Assembly: GCF_003382365.1 (NCBI RefSeq)
Contig: NZ_QTSU01000001.1
Coordinates: forward strand, 930,001 to 994,000
Origin: Lysobacter silvisoli
GTDB lineage: Bacteria; Pseudomonadota; Gammaproteobacteria; Xanthomonadales; Xanthomonadaceae
DNA length: 64,000 nucleotides
Direction: 5' to 3'
Each line of letters opens with the position of its first letter. Positions within the stretch are counted from its first letter, which is position 1. A program made the position numbers and the translations under genes. The notes under the pieces were generated by a model that was not told the DNA's origin, made no database searches, and saw nothing but the letters and a program-made list of their open reading frames with translations. Below are positions 47,852 through 56,960 of this stretch, one piece after another.

Positions 47852-47973
47852 GACGGCGGCCACGGAATGCATGCGTGGCGGCGCGATTGCCGAATGCCGG
47901 CCGCGCCCGCGACAATGGCAGGCTTGCGCCCGTACCCCGGGCGTCATAACAGAACCACAGGAGTAGGGACCCG

Positions 47974-48921
47974 ATGAAGGCTTTCGTGCGCGGCGCCGCC
48001 GTGCTCCTCACCACCGCGACCGCGCTGATCGGCAGCACGGCGCTCGCTCAGGACAAGACCGTGCTCAATGGCGAACGCGAGAAACTCAGCTATGCCATCG
48101 GCATGGACGTCGGCAATTCGATCAAGCCGGTGGGCCCCGATCTGGACATGGCCGCCTTCGAGAAGGCCGTGCGCAACGCCTTCGACGGCGGCAAGCCGCT
48201 GCTGAGCGAAGACGAAGCGCGCGCCACCGACCAGGCCCTGCGCGCGCGCGTGATGGCGCGCGACGGCAAGGCCGTGCCGGGCGCCGCGCCGGGCGCGGCC
48301 CCGCCGGCGGTGGCCAAGGACAAGGTGGGCCAGCTGGTCGGCGCCTACATGGTCGGCCCTTCGCTGACCCCGATTAAGGCCGAGATCGAAACCCCGGTGC
48401 TGATCCAGGCCGTGCGCACCGTGATCGACGGCGGCAAGCCGCTGCTGACCGAGAACGAGCAGAAGACCGTGCTGGAGTCCTTCAGCCAGCGCATGCGCGG
48501 CAAGATGGAAGCCGACGCCAAGGCCGCCGGCGACAAGAACCTGGCCGAAGGCGCCGCCTTCCTGGCCAAGAACAAGGCGGTCAAGGGTGTGTTCTCCACC
48601 GCTTCGGGCCTGCAGTACATGGTGCTGCGCCAGGGCTCGGGCGCGCGTCCGAAGCCGGGCGACCGCGTGCGCGTGCACTACAAGGGCACCCTGCTCGACG
48701 GCACCGTGTTCGACAGCTCCTACGACCGCGGCCAGCCGGCCGATTTCGGCCTCAACCAGGTCATCCAGGGCTGGTCCGAGGGCGTGGCGATGATGCCGGT
48801 GGGCGGCAAGTTCCGCTTCTGGATCCCGGCCGAGCTGGCCTATGGCGCCAAGGGCGCGCCGCCGAGCATCGGCCCGAACGCGACCCTGACCTTCGACGTG
48901 GAACTGGTCGAGATCCTCTGA
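47974..48921 (+). CDS. FKBP-type peptidyl-prolyl isomerase with duplicated N-terminal domain
   Basis: A 315-residue exported isomerase. After a signal peptide (to about residue 25, ending ALAQ) come two copies of the FKBP_N dimerisation domain: [17 protein letters not shown]...[13 protein letters not shown] and [13 protein letters not shown]...[14 protein letters not shown]. The C-terminal FKBP catalytic domain follows ([38 protein letters not shown]). Mip- and FkpA-like proteins normally have one such N-domain, so this is an internal duplication. It likely folds outer-membrane or secreted proteins. A hairpin separates it from a paralogue. Confidence 0.93.
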   Translation: MKAFVRGAAVLLTTATALIGSTALAQDKTVLNGEREKLSYAIGMDVGNSIKPVGPDLDMAAFEKAVRNAFDGGKPLLSEDEARATDQALRARVMARDGKAVPGAAPGAAPPAVAKDKVGQLVGAYMVGPSLTPIKAEIETPVLIQAVRTVIDGGKPLLTENEQKTVLESFSQRMRGKMEADAKAAGDKNLAEGAAFLAKNKAVKGVFSTASGLQYMVLRQGSGARPKPGDRVRVHYKGTLLDGTVFDSSYDRGQPADFGLNQVIQGWSEGVAMMPVGGKFRFWIPAELAYGAKGAPPSIGPNATLTFDVELVEIL

Positions 48922-48928
48922 GGTCCTA

Positions 48929-48958
48929 GCGTATCCGGCGCGTTCGCGCCGGATACGC
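48929..48958 (+). terminator. Hairpin between the two FKBP genes
   Basis: GCGTATCCGGCG (48929-48940) and CGCCGGATACGC (48947-48958) form a 12-bp stem with loop CGTTCG. No T-run follows, so read-through into the next gene is likely. Confidence 0.5.
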
Positions 48959-49065
48959 CGTGCCTGCGTTACCCGAAACGTTCAGCTGGCCGCTGGCACC
49001 TTGGCGGCTCCCCCGATTCCAGCCTGGCCGCCCAGCGCGCCCGGCCTCCCAGGAGTTCCGTTCCG

Positions 49066-49851
49066 ATGAAGCCTTACCTGCGTCATTCCGCCCTCGCGCT
49101 CGCCCTGGGCTCCGTGGTCCTGTTCGCCGCCGGCTGCGACAAGAAGCCCGGCGAGGGCGACGCGGCCAAGCCCGCCGCCGAAGCCGGCAAGGAAGCAGGC
49201 AAGGCCGACGTCAAGGCCATCCCGGGCCTGGCCACCGAGAAGGAGCAGGTCAGCTACATGATCGGCATGGACATCGCCAAGTCGCTGGAGATGGCCAAGG
49301 ACGAGATCGACCTGGAGACCATCAACAAGGCGATGAAGACCGTCCTGGCCGGCGAGAAGCCGCTGATGGACGAGAAGCAGGCCGGCGAAGTGCGCGATGC
49401 GTTCGCGCAGAAGATCCAGGCCAAGCAGATCGCCAAGATGATGGCCGAGGCCAAGAAGAACCTGACCGACGGCGAGGCCTTCCTGGCCGCCAACGGCAAG
49501 AAGGCGGGCGTGGTCACCACCGCCTCGGGCCTGCAGTACCAGGTCCTCACCGAAGGCAAGGGCCCCAAGCCCAAGCCCACCGACATGGTCCGCGTGCACT
49601 ACAAGGGCACCCTGATCGACGGCAAGCAATTCGACAGCTCCTACGAGCGCAACCAGCCGGTGGAATTCCCGCTGCCGCAGGTGGTGCCGGGCTGGCAGGA
49701 AGGCATCGCGCTGATGCCGGTGGGCAGCAAGTTCAAGCTGTGGATTCCCAGCAAGCTGGGTTACGGCGAAAAGCCGACCGGCCCGATCCCGCCGAACTCG
49801 GTGCTGGTGTTCGACGTGGAGCTGCTGGATATCGTCGGCGGCAAGAAGTAA
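49066..49851 (+). CDS. FKBP-type peptidyl-prolyl isomerase lipoprotein
   Basis: A 261-residue paralogue of the preceding product. The lipobox AAGC gives Cys24 (VVLFAAGC), then a charged linker (GEGDAAKPAAEAGKEAG). One FKBP_N domain (KEQVSYMIGMDIAKSL...AGEKPLMDEKQAGEV) precedes the catalytic domain ([41 protein letters not shown]). The normal Mip/FkpA arrangement; the membrane anchor separates its site of action from the soluble neighbour. Confidence 0.94.
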   Translation: MKPYLRHSALALALGSVVLFAAGCDKKPGEGDAAKPAAEAGKEAGKADVKAIPGLATEKEQVSYMIGMDIAKSLEMAKDEIDLETINKAMKTVLAGEKPLMDEKQAGEVRDAFAQKIQAKQIAKMMAEAKKNLTDGEAFLAANGKKAGVVTTASGLQYQVLTEGKGPKPKPTDMVRVHYKGTLIDGKQFDSSYERNQPVEFPLPQVVPGWQEGIALMPVGSKFKLWIPSKLGYGEKPTGPIPPNSVLVFDVELLDIVGGKK

Positions 49852-49939
49852 GCGCGAAGGCCATGCGGGCGTCCGGCGGGGCCGGGCGCCTGCGTAGCGT
49901 AGAGCGAGCAACACCCCGGCAAGACAGAGAGAGCTGAGC

Positions 49940-51286
49940 ATGCGCGTCACCATCTTCGGCACCGGCTACGTCGGTCTGGTCACCGGCACCTGCCTGGCCG
50001 ATGTCGGCCACGACGTGGTCTGCGTCGACATCGACGCGGCCAAGGTCGAGGGCCTGGCCCGCGGCGTGATTCCGATCTACGAGCCCGGCCTGGAACCGAT
50101 GGTCAAGGCCAACCACGCCGCCGGCCGCCTGCATTTCACCACCGATGCGCCCGCGGGCATCGCCCATGGCGACCTGATCTTCATCGCCGTGGGCACGCCG
50201 CCGGACGAGGACGGCAGCGCCGACCTGCAGTACGTGCTGGCGGTGGCGCGCACCATCGGCCGCCACATCGAGCGGCCGGTGATCGTGGTCAACAAGTCCA
50301 CCGTGCCGGTGGGCACCGCCGACAAGGTCCACGCCGCGATCGCCGCGGAACTGGCCCAGCGCGGCGTCGAGGTCGCGTTCGACGTGGCCTCCAATCCCGA
50401 ATTCCTCAAGGAAGGCGATGCGGTCAACGACTGCATGCGTCCGGACCGCATCGTGGTCGGCTCGTCCAACCCGGTGGCGGTGGAAAAGCTCAAGCGTCTG
50501 TACGCGCCGTTCAACCGCAACCACGAGCGCATCGTGGTCATGGACGTGCGCTCGGCCGAGCTGACCAAGTACGCGGCCAACGCGATGCTGGCGACCAAGA
50601 TTTCGTTCATGAACGAAATCGCCAACATCGCCGAGCAGGTCGGCGCCGACATCGAGATGGTGCGCCAGGGCATCGGTTCGGACCCGCGCATCGGCTGGCA
50701 CTTCATCTATCCCGGCGCCGGCTACGGCGGCTCCTGCTTTCCCAAGGACGTGCAGGCGCTGGCGCGCACCGCGCAGCACAGCGGCTACCGCGCGCGCTTG
50801 CTGGAAGCGGTGGAGTCGGTCAACGACAGCCAGAAGGGCCATCTGTTCGAACTGATCCAGCGCCACTACGGCGACGACGTGCGCGGCAAGACCTTCGCGG
50901 TCTGGGGCCTGGCGTTCAAGCCCAACACCGACGACATGCGCGAGGCCTCGAGCCGGCGCCTGCTGGCGCAGCTGTGGGAGGCCGGTGCCAAGGTCCGCGC
51001 CTACGATCCGGAAGCGGCCGAAGAGGCGCACCGCATCTTCGGCGAGCGCGACGACCTGGTGCTGTGCGATTCCGCGCGCGCGGCCCTGGCCGACGCCGAC
51101 GCCCTGGTCGTGGTCACCGAGTGGAAGCAGTTCCGCAGCCCGGATTTCGCCCGCGTGCGCCAGGCCTTGGCCGACGGGGTGATCTTCGACGGCCGCAACC
51201 TCTACCACCCCGACGAGGTCGAGTCGGCGGGGCTGGCGTATTACGGCATCGGCCGCGGCCGTTCGCTGCGCAGCGACGCGCCATGA
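49940..51286 (+). CDS. ugd: UDP-glucose 6-dehydrogenase
   Basis: A 448-residue NAD-dependent enzyme oxidising UDP-glucose to UDP-glucuronate, a precursor for exopolysaccharides and lipid modification. It has [10 protein letters not shown] for NAD binding at the N-terminus, the catalytic cysteine Cys266 in [10 protein letters not shown], and the Lys/Asp region [20 protein letters not shown]. Full length. The stop overlaps the slyX start (ATGA). An ATG preceded by GAGAG opens the frame. Confidence 0.97.
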   Translation: MRVTIFGTGYVGLVTGTCLADVGHDVVCVDIDAAKVEGLARGVIPIYEPGLEPMVKANHAAGRLHFTTDAPAGIAHGDLIFIAVGTPPDEDGSADLQYVLAVARTIGRHIERPVIVVNKSTVPVGTADKVHAAIAAELAQRGVEVAFDVASNPEFLKEGDAVNDCMRPDRIVVGSSNPVAVEKLKRLYAPFNRNHERIVVMDVRSAELTKYAANAMLATKISFMNEIANIAEQVGADIEMVRQGIGSDPRIGWHFIYPGAGYGGSCFPKDVQALARTAQHSGYRARLLEAVESVNDSQKGHLFELIQRHYGDDVRGKTFAVWGLAFKPNTDDMREASSRRLLAQLWEAGAKVRAYDPEAAEEAHRIFGERDDLVLCDSARAALADADALVVVTEWKQFRSPDFARVRQALADGVIFDGRNLYHPDEVESAGLAYYGIGRGRSLRSDAP

Positions 51287-51531
51287 GTACCGGCGCGACC
51301 GACAGCGGCCTGGAGCAGCGCGTGGTCGAGCTGGAAAACCGGCTCGCGTTCCAGGAGCACGCGCTGAGCGAGCTCAGCGACGCGCTCGCCGCGGCTCGCA
51401 GCGAAGAGGCGCGCAACGCGCTGCTCATGCACCGCGCACTGGAGGAACTGCGCCAGCTGCGCCTGGCCGTGTCCTCCGGCGGGCCGGGCCTGGGCGACGC
51501 CACCAGCGAACCGCCGCCGCCGCATTACTGA
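51283..51531 (+). CDS. slyX: SlyX family protein
   Basis: An 82-residue protein, nearly all coiled coil ([33 protein letters not shown]), ending in a Gly/Pro-rich tail with the typical final PPPPHY. SlyX is conserved near slyD in enterobacteria; its function is unknown. The ATG overlaps the ugd stop codon, so it is translationally coupled. Confidence 0.9.
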   Translation: MSTGATDSGLEQRVVELENRLAFQEHALSELSDALAAARSEEARNALLMHRALEELRQLRLAVSSGGPGLGDATSEPPPPHY

Positions 51532-51590
51532 GCCCTCACGTTTTTCCTCTTTCACCGTTGCATGCAACGACAGCCGCACAGAACGCACCG

Positions 51591-52286
51591 ATGAGCGACA
51601 GCCTCCGCGACCAGTTGTTGGGACTGGGCTTCAAGCCCGCGCCCAAGCCCGAACGCCCCGAGCGCAACGAAGCGCGCGGCGGCGGCCGCCGCGACGGCAA
51701 GCCCGGCCCGGGCGGCAAGCCCGCGCACGGCGCCCGCCCCGCGCAGGGCAAGCCCGCCGGCGGCAAGCCCGGCGCGCCGCGCCAGGACGAGCGCCGCGGC
51801 GCCCGCCCGGGGCAGGGCCGGCCCGGCGGCAAGCCCGGTGCCGGGCAGCCGCGCACGCGCGAGGACATCGACCTGGCCAAGGCCTACGCCATCCGCGCCC
51901 AGCGCGAGAAGGACGAGCGCATCGCCGCCGAGCAGGCCAAGCAGGAAGAAGCGCGCCAGCGCCGCGAGGCGCGCGCCAAGCTCGCCGAACTGGTCAAGGG
52001 CCAGGGCCTGAATCAGGCCGACGCCGAGATCGCGCGCCACTTCCCCTACGGCGGCAAGATCAAGCGCGTCTACGTGACCCCGGACCAACTCAAGGCGCTC
52101 AATGCCGGCGAACTGGGCGTGCTGCAGATGGACGGCCGCTACGTGCTGGTGACCGCGGCGCTGTTGGCCGAAGCCGAGGCGCTGTTCGCACCGGCGGTGG
52201 CGCTGAAGGTCGACCCCAATGCGCCGGTCGAGGACGACCCCTACGCCGATCCGCAGTACCAGGTGCCGGACGACCTGGTCTGGTGA
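51591..52286 (+). CDS. DUF2058 (YaiL-like) protein with low-complexity insert
   Basis: A 231-residue protein. It starts MSDSLRDQLLGLGFK, the standard DUF2058 opening (family proteins begin with LRDQLLKAGL). The C-terminal half contains the conserved YPYGGKIKRVYVTPDQ-type segment and VLQMDGRYVLVTAA. Between residues about 20 and 85 lies a GKPG/ARPGQG-type insert, very rich in Gly, Pro, Arg and Lys, longer than in E. coli YaiL. Role unknown, often described as nucleoprotein/polynucleotide-binding. It sits after slyX (59 nt). Confidence 0.88.
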   Translation: MSDSLRDQLLGLGFKPAPKPERPERNEARGGGRRDGKPGPGGKPAHGARPAQGKPAGGKPGAPRQDERRGARPGQGRPGGKPGAGQPRTREDIDLAKAYAIRAQREKDERIAAEQAKQEEARQRREARAKLAELVKGQGLNQADAEIARHFPYGGKIKRVYVTPDQLKALNAGELGVLQMDGRYVLVTAALLAEAEALFAPAVALKVDPNAPVEDDPYADPQYQVPDDLVW

Positions 52287-52366
52287 ACCACGATGCGGCG
52301 GCCCTGCGGCCGCCGTGAGTTTCCCCGCGCCCCAGGCGCCATGCGGCCCGGCCGCGACGGATTGCG

Positions 52367-54478
52367 ATGCGCGACGAGACTGCAGGCCAGGCCGGCTACC
52401 TTCCTTACGTCGACGGCCTGCGCGCCGTGGCCGTGCTGGCGGTGGTGTTCTACCACCTCGACGCCGCCTGGCTGCCGGGCGGCTTCACCGGAGTCGACAT
52501 CTTCTTCGTGATCTCCGGTTTCGTGGTCAGCGCCTCGGTGGCGCGGCTGCCGCGGGTCGGGTTTTTCGAATCGCTGCTGCGCTTCTACGCGCGCCGCCTG
52601 CGCCGGATCGCGCCGGCGCTGGTGGTCTGCCTGCTGCTGACCGGCTTGGCCGCGACTTTGTTCATCCCCGAAGCCTGGCTCAGCGAGACCAGCCGCAATA
52701 CCGGGCGCTGGGCCTTCTTCGGCCTGAGCAACTTCGTCCTGGCCGCCACCGGCAACGACTATTTCTCGCCCAAGGTCGAATTCAATCCCTACACCCACAC
52801 CTGGTCGCTGGGCGTGGAGGAGCAGTTCTATCTGGTGTTCCCGCTGCTGTTCCTGGCCTGGAGCTTTGGTGCGCGCAAGCGCTGGCTGTCGGTGGCATTG
52901 TTCGCCGCCGGCGTGCTGGCCTCGCTTTGGTACGCGCGCATGCTCGATGCGGCGGGCAACCGCACGGTCGAGGCCTTCTATCTGAGCACCAGCCGCTTCT
53001 GGCAGCTGGGCGCGGGCGTGCTGCTGTATCAGGGCCTGACCCTGGCTGGCTACACCGGTGCGACGGGCAACACAGACGCGTCCGCGGCCAAGGGGTGGCG
53101 CTCGGCCGGCCTGGCGCTGTCGGTGCTGGCCATCGCCGCCGGCTTCGCCTACGCGCGTCCAGGCCATTCGCCTTGGCCCGACGGCCTGTGGCCGGTGGTC
53201 GGCAGCCTGGGCCTGCTCGGTTTGCTGTATGCCGGCGGCGCAGGCGGCTGGCTGGGGCGTCTGCTCTCGACCACGCCCGCGGTGGCGGTGGGCAAGGTCT
53301 CGTATTCGCTGTACCTGTGGCATTGGCCGGTGTTCGTGCTGTTCCGCTGGACCGTGGGCCTGGAATCGGCGGGCACGCGCGCGCTGGCGTTCGTGCTGGC
53401 CTGCGCGCTGGCGGCGGCCTCGTACCGCTGGGTGGAGCGGCCGCTGCGCCATGCCGGTCCGCTGGTGCGCATGCGCAACTGGCGCTTCGTGACCGCCGCG
53501 GTGCTGGTGGTGTTCGCCTCCAGCGCGGTCTACCGCCACGTCGCCCGCCACCACGACGATTACTCGCTCAGCGTGGTCGCGCGCGACGCCCGCGACTGGT
53601 ACCCCTACGGCGACGAGACCGATCCGGCGCGGCCGGGTTGCAAGCTGGCCTCGCGCACCGACAACATCGAAGGCGGGGCCGCCTGGGTCTACGAGCGCGG
53701 CGGCTGCGGCGATGCGCCGGCCGATGCGCGCCGGGTGTTCGTGGCCGGCGACTCGCACGCCAGCGGCTATTCGGAACTGCTGCAGCGCTCGACCCTGCTC
53801 AGCGGGCGCAGCACCACGCTGTACTTCGCCGGCGGCTGCCCGCTGGTGGGCCTGCTCAACCGGCGCGAGTTCGACGACCCGGCCTGCCGCGCCTACGCCG
53901 ACGCGGCGCTGGCCGACGTGGCGCGCAAGGCCCGCGCGGGCGACGTGCTGTTCCTGCCCACGCTGCGTTTGCCGCGGCTGTCGGAGCAATGGGAATTGTT
54001 CGACGAAGCCCAGGCCGAGCAGGCCATGTTCGGGCCGCAAGCGCAGGCCGCGCGCAGCCAGGGCGAGGCCGCCGCGGTGCAGCGCCTGCTGCCGCTGGCG
54101 CAGCGCGGCGTACGCATCGTGTTCGAGGCGCCCAAGCCTTTGTTCCGCGCTCCGCCGTACCGCTGCTCGGACTGGTTCAACCGCGGCAATCCGATCTGCG
54201 CGCGCGGCCTGAGCGTGGACCGCGCTTTCCTGCAGCGTTACCGCGCGCCGGCCGTGGCCGGCTTGCGGCGCGTGGCCGCGCAACTGCCCGGCGCCAGCGT
54301 CTGGGACCCGTTCCCGGTGCTTTGCCCGGGCGCGACCTGCGCCGCGGTGCCCGGCGGCAAACCGCTGTTCTTCGACGGCGACCACCTCAGCGGTCATGGC
54401 AACCGTTTGCTGGAGCCCAGCTTCGACGCGCACCTGCAGACGCTGGGCACGCCGGCGACGGCCGCCGCTGCGCCCTGA
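52367..54478 (+). CDS. OafA/YrhL-type acyltransferase with C-terminal SGNH domain
   Basis: A 703-residue membrane protein. The first 380 residues are an acyltransferase-3 domain with about ten membrane helices; the catalytic His is in VVFYHLDAAWLPGG and FFVISGF follows. The C-terminal periplasmic part is an SGNH hydrolase-like domain with the nucleophile in FVAGDSHASGYSELL and the Asp/His pair in FDGDHLSGHGNRLL. Such fusions acetylate lipopolysaccharide O-antigen, peptidoglycan or exopolysaccharide; the target is unknown here. ugd upstream supplies a sugar precursor, which is suggestive. ATG 52367 is one of several possible near starts. Confidence 0.93.
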   Translation: MRDETAGQAGYLPYVDGLRAVAVLAVVFYHLDAAWLPGGFTGVDIFFVISGFVVSASVARLPRVGFFESLLRFYARRLRRIAPALVVCLLLTGLAATLFIPEAWLSETSRNTGRWAFFGLSNFVLAATGNDYFSPKVEFNPYTHTWSLGVEEQFYLVFPLLFLAWSFGARKRWLSVALFAAGVLASLWYARMLDAAGNRTVEAFYLSTSRFWQLGAGVLLYQGLTLAGYTGATGNTDASAAKGWRSAGLALSVLAIAAGFAYARPGHSPWPDGLWPVVGSLGLLGLLYAGGAGGWLGRLLSTTPAVAVGKVSYSLYLWHWPVFVLFRWTVGLESAGTRALAFVLACALAAASYRWVERPLRHAGPLVRMRNWRFVTAAVLVVFASSAVYRHVARHHDDYSLSVVARDARDWYPYGDETDPARPGCKLASRTDNIEGGAAWVYERGGCGDAPADARRVFVAGDSHASGYSELLQRSTLLSGRSTTLYFAGGCPLVGLLNRREFDDPACRAYADAALADVARKARAGDVLFLPTLRLPRLSEQWELFDEAQAEQAMFGPQAQAARSQGEAAAVQRLLPLAQRGVRIVFEAPKPLFRAPPYRCSDWFNRGNPICARGLSVDRAFLQRYRAPAVAGLRRVAAQLPGASVWDPFPVLCPGATCAAVPGGKPLFFDGDHLSGHGNRLLEPSFDAHLQTLGTPATAAAAP

Positions 54479-54484
54479 GCCGGA

Positions 54485-55339
54485 CTAGGCGGCCTGCATG
54501 GCCGCGTCGGCCACGGCCGGCAGCGGCGCGCGCATGCGTTCGATCAGCTCGGCGATCGCCTGCGCGGTCTGCAGCGGCCGTTCCATCGGGAACAGATGGC
54601 TGCCGTCGACCCAGGTCCAGCGCGTACCGACCAGGCGCTGCGTGGCGGCGTGGCCGGCGTGGCGCAGTTCGCGCGAGCGGCGGCCGGCGACGAAGCTCAC
54701 CGGCACGCGCAGCTGCGGCGCCAGGTCGCTGAGCGCGGTGGTGGGCAGGCTGCGGTAGATGTGGAATTCGGTCTCGCGTTCGAACGCGAGTTCGCGCGAG
54801 CCGTCGTCGCGCGCGCGGGTGCCGTGTTCGACGTAGTCCTCCAGCACCCGCCGGTCCCAGCGCGCGAACGCGGGCTTGGCCAGGAAGTGCTCGCGCACCG
54901 CTTGCGTATCGGGCCAGTGCTTGCGCCGTTGCAGGGTGGCGCGCATCGGCATCAGCAGATTGTCCAGGCCCGTACGGCGGCCCAGGCTCACCAACTGCGC
55001 GCGCCAGCCGGCGATCAGCGGCGAGTCCAGCATGACCACGCCGGCCACGCGCGCGCCCAGCGCATCGTCGCGCAGCGCGTGCGCGGCCAGCAGGCTGAGA
55101 TAGCCGCCCAGCGAATGCCCGACCAGCCAGATCCGCGGCGCGTCGCCGGCGGCGGCGCGGATGCGCGCGACCAGTTCATCGACCAGGTGCGGCCAGTCGG
55201 CGCTGACCGGATAGCGCGGATCGTGGCCGATGCGCTCGGGACCGACGACGCGGTGCTGCCCCGCCAACGCGTCCAGCAGCACGCGGTACACCGGCGCCGG
55301 AAAACCGTTGGCGTGGGAGAACAGCAGTAGCTCGTGCAT
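54485..55339 (-). CDS. Alpha/beta hydrolase
   Basis: A 284-residue soluble hydrolase. The oxyanion region reads LLLFSHANGFP, the nucleophile is in GHSLGGYLSLL (GxSxG), and the acid and base of the triad fit near VAGRRSRE and WVDGSHLFPME. Family members are esterases, lipases and haloalkane-type hydrolases; the substrate cannot be said. It is convergent with the acyltransferase gene. Confidence 0.88.
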   Translation of the reverse strand: MHELLLFSHANGFPAPVYRVLLDALAGQHRVVGPERIGHDPRYPVSADWPHLVDELVARIRAAAGDAPRIWLVGHSLGGYLSLLAAHALRDDALGARVAGVVMLDSPLIAGWRAQLVSLGRRTGLDNLLMPMRATLQRRKHWPDTQAVREHFLAKPAFARWDRRVLEDYVEHGTRARDDGSRELAFERETEFHIYRSLPTTALSDLAPQLRVPVSFVAGRRSRELRHAGHAATQRLVGTRWTWVDGSHLFPMERPLQTAQAIAELIERMRAPLPAVADAAMQAA

Positions 55340-55543
55340 GGCGGCGGGCAGGGGAGGCAGAAGCCAACCATACCATTACGTATGGTTCGGCGGTAGCCGG
55401 GTTCGGAACGGCGCAGCGAGGCCACGTTTCGGCGCAGTGCGTCGCGTCCGTCGCCGGTTTTGAGATGCGCCTTGCCTAGGATGGATTCGGGCCGATGAGC
55501 GGCCCCGCACCGACCGGTGCGACATCGTTTCGAGAGGGAATTC

Positions 55544-56371
55544 ATGCGCTTCGTTCCGACCCTGGGCCTGGCTCTGTCCGGCCTGCTCTGCGCCCACGCC
55601 GCCCTGGCCTGCGACACCGTGCTGGCCGCCACCGACTCCGTCATCGACGTGCCGGGCAAGTACTGCCTCAACGCCAACCGCGACCATGCGGTGGTGATCC
55701 GTTCGTCCAACGTCGAACTGGATTGCAAGACCCGGACCATCTCGCGCACCGATTCCTACGACGGCCATATCGGCATCGAGGTGGAAGAGGCCAGCAACGT
55801 CGTCGTGCGCAACTGCCGTATCGACGGCTACCCGGTGGGCATCCAGATGCAGGTTCAGCTCGATGGCCAGCTGATCAACAACACCGTGATCAACGCCGGC
55901 CGGCCGATCACCGTCAACGGCAACCGCGACCCGCAGAACCTGGGCACGCGCCTGACCGGCAATCGCATCGTTGGCTACCTACAGAACGACCACGACATGC
56001 CGGCCTGGACGCCGGCGATCGAGGTCGCGAACCTGCCCAAGGTGCAGCTGATCAACAACGTGGTGGTGGGCTACCGCGGCACCCGCGGCGCGCTGCTGGA
56101 GAACTCGCCCGAAGCCCAGCTCACCGGCAACCAGTTCCTGGATTTCCTGGCCGAGGGCGACGACGTGATCTACCTGCGCGACTCGCCGCGTGGCCGTCTG
56201 GTGCACAACACCGTGGCCATGGACTACGTGCGCGCGCGTGCGGCGATCGGCAGCAACACCGCGGACCACACCTGCGTGGAGAACATCGTCATCAACGCGA
56301 TGGGCGGCGGTTTCGAGGCCTGCTCGGTGGCGCGCTACAACGTGGTCCAGCCGTGGCTGGAGCGGCCCTGA
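55544..56371 (+). CDS. Exported right-handed beta-helix protein
   Basis: A 275-residue protein with a signal peptide to about residue 22 (ending HAALA-C). Cys residues bracket the early CDTV...KYCLNANRDHAV region. The rest has regularly spaced short strands with N-rich turns (NVVVRNCRIDGY, LINNTVINAG, LINNVVVGY, LTGNQF, LVHNTVAMDY), the pattern of NosD-type right-handed parallel beta-helices. No catalytic pair is obvious. ATG 55544 follows GAGAGGGA and opens the signal peptide; a start nine codons earlier is less likely. Confidence 0.85.
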   Translation: MRFVPTLGLALSGLLCAHAALACDTVLAATDSVIDVPGKYCLNANRDHAVVIRSSNVELDCKTRTISRTDSYDGHIGIEVEEASNVVVRNCRIDGYPVGIQMQVQLDGQLINNTVINAGRPITVNGNRDPQNLGTRLTGNRIVGYLQNDHDMPAWTPAIEVANLPKVQLINNVVVGYRGTRGALLENSPEAQLTGNQFLDFLAEGDDVIYLRDSPRGRLVHNTVAMDYVRARAAIGSNTADHTCVENIVINAMGGGFEACSVARYNVVQPWLERP

Positions 56372-56407
56372 GCTCGCAACCCTCGCTCCCCAGCTTCCGC
56401 CTCTGCT

Positions 56408-56450
56408 TGTCTTCCCCCTTTGGAAAAGGGGGGGTGAGGGGGATTTGCTC
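56408..56450. repeat. CCCCCTTTGAAAAAGGGGG-family repeat
   Basis: TTCCCCCTTTGGAAAAGGGG followed by GTGAGGGGGATTTGCTC, one of four places where this family occurs in the window. Confidence 0.75.
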
Positions 56451-56490
56451 TTAGAAGCAACAGCAACAGCTTCCGCCCGCAAGCGGCCGG

Positions 56491-56536
56491 GTCACTTTCT
56501 CTTGCTCGCCCAAGAGAAAGTAACCAAAGAGAAGGG
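56491..56536. repeat. CACTTTCTCTTG/CAAGAGAAAGT inverted repeat
   Basis: CACTTTCTCTTG, spacer CTCGCC, CAAGAGAAAGTAACCAAAGA. This is a widely dispersed intergenic element of Xanthomonadaceae and pseudomonads in my recollection. The arms give an 11-bp stem at 56494-56521. Confidence 0.75.
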
Positions 56537-56730
56537 CAGACTTATTTCGACGCCGTACGGCGCGAGGTCGGAGCAGGCGCGGTGATTTTTCGATAGGCCA
56601 TCCCTGGCCTAGCGAAAAACGGCGCACATCCTGTGCGCCGCCCGTCGGGTCCGACGATTGGGACCGCGAGGGCGGTAACGGCGTTTGAAGTCAACGGCAT
56701 TCGCGCGTTGCGCTCACCCCCTCACCCTAG

Positions 56731-56900
56731 CCCTCTCCCGCAAGCGGGAGAGGGGACGCATTCGACGCCGCTTTGCTTTAGCCACTCTCCCGCTTGCGGG
56801 GTGAGGGGCAGCGCTTGCGAGCCATTGGCTCGCGCTGCACCGAACGCCCGACCGCTACGCGGTCGGGCCGGGGTGCGGGTTGGGGTGAGGGCACGCGGGG
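56731..56900. repeat. CTCTCCCGC palindromes and related GC-rich hairpins
   Basis: CCCTCTCCCGCAAGCGGGAG begins a stem at 56731-56754; a second half-copy (CACTCTCCCGCTTGCGGG) follows near 56783, and CGACCGCTACGCGGTCG near 56848 is another hairpin. With the two repeats before it, the 589-bp gap 56372-56960 consists almost wholly of repeats and holds no gene. Confidence 0.75.
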
Positions 56901-56960
56901 TGGCAGATCGCGGCGCGAGTTCGCGATGAGCTTCAATCGAGAGCGGCAGATTTCAGCCGC

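Noticed and set aside
56372-56960. Search for a tRNA or small RNA gene in this repeat-rich gap
   Set aside because: The hairpins are explained by dispersed repeats; no cloverleaf or conserved tRNA arms were seen.
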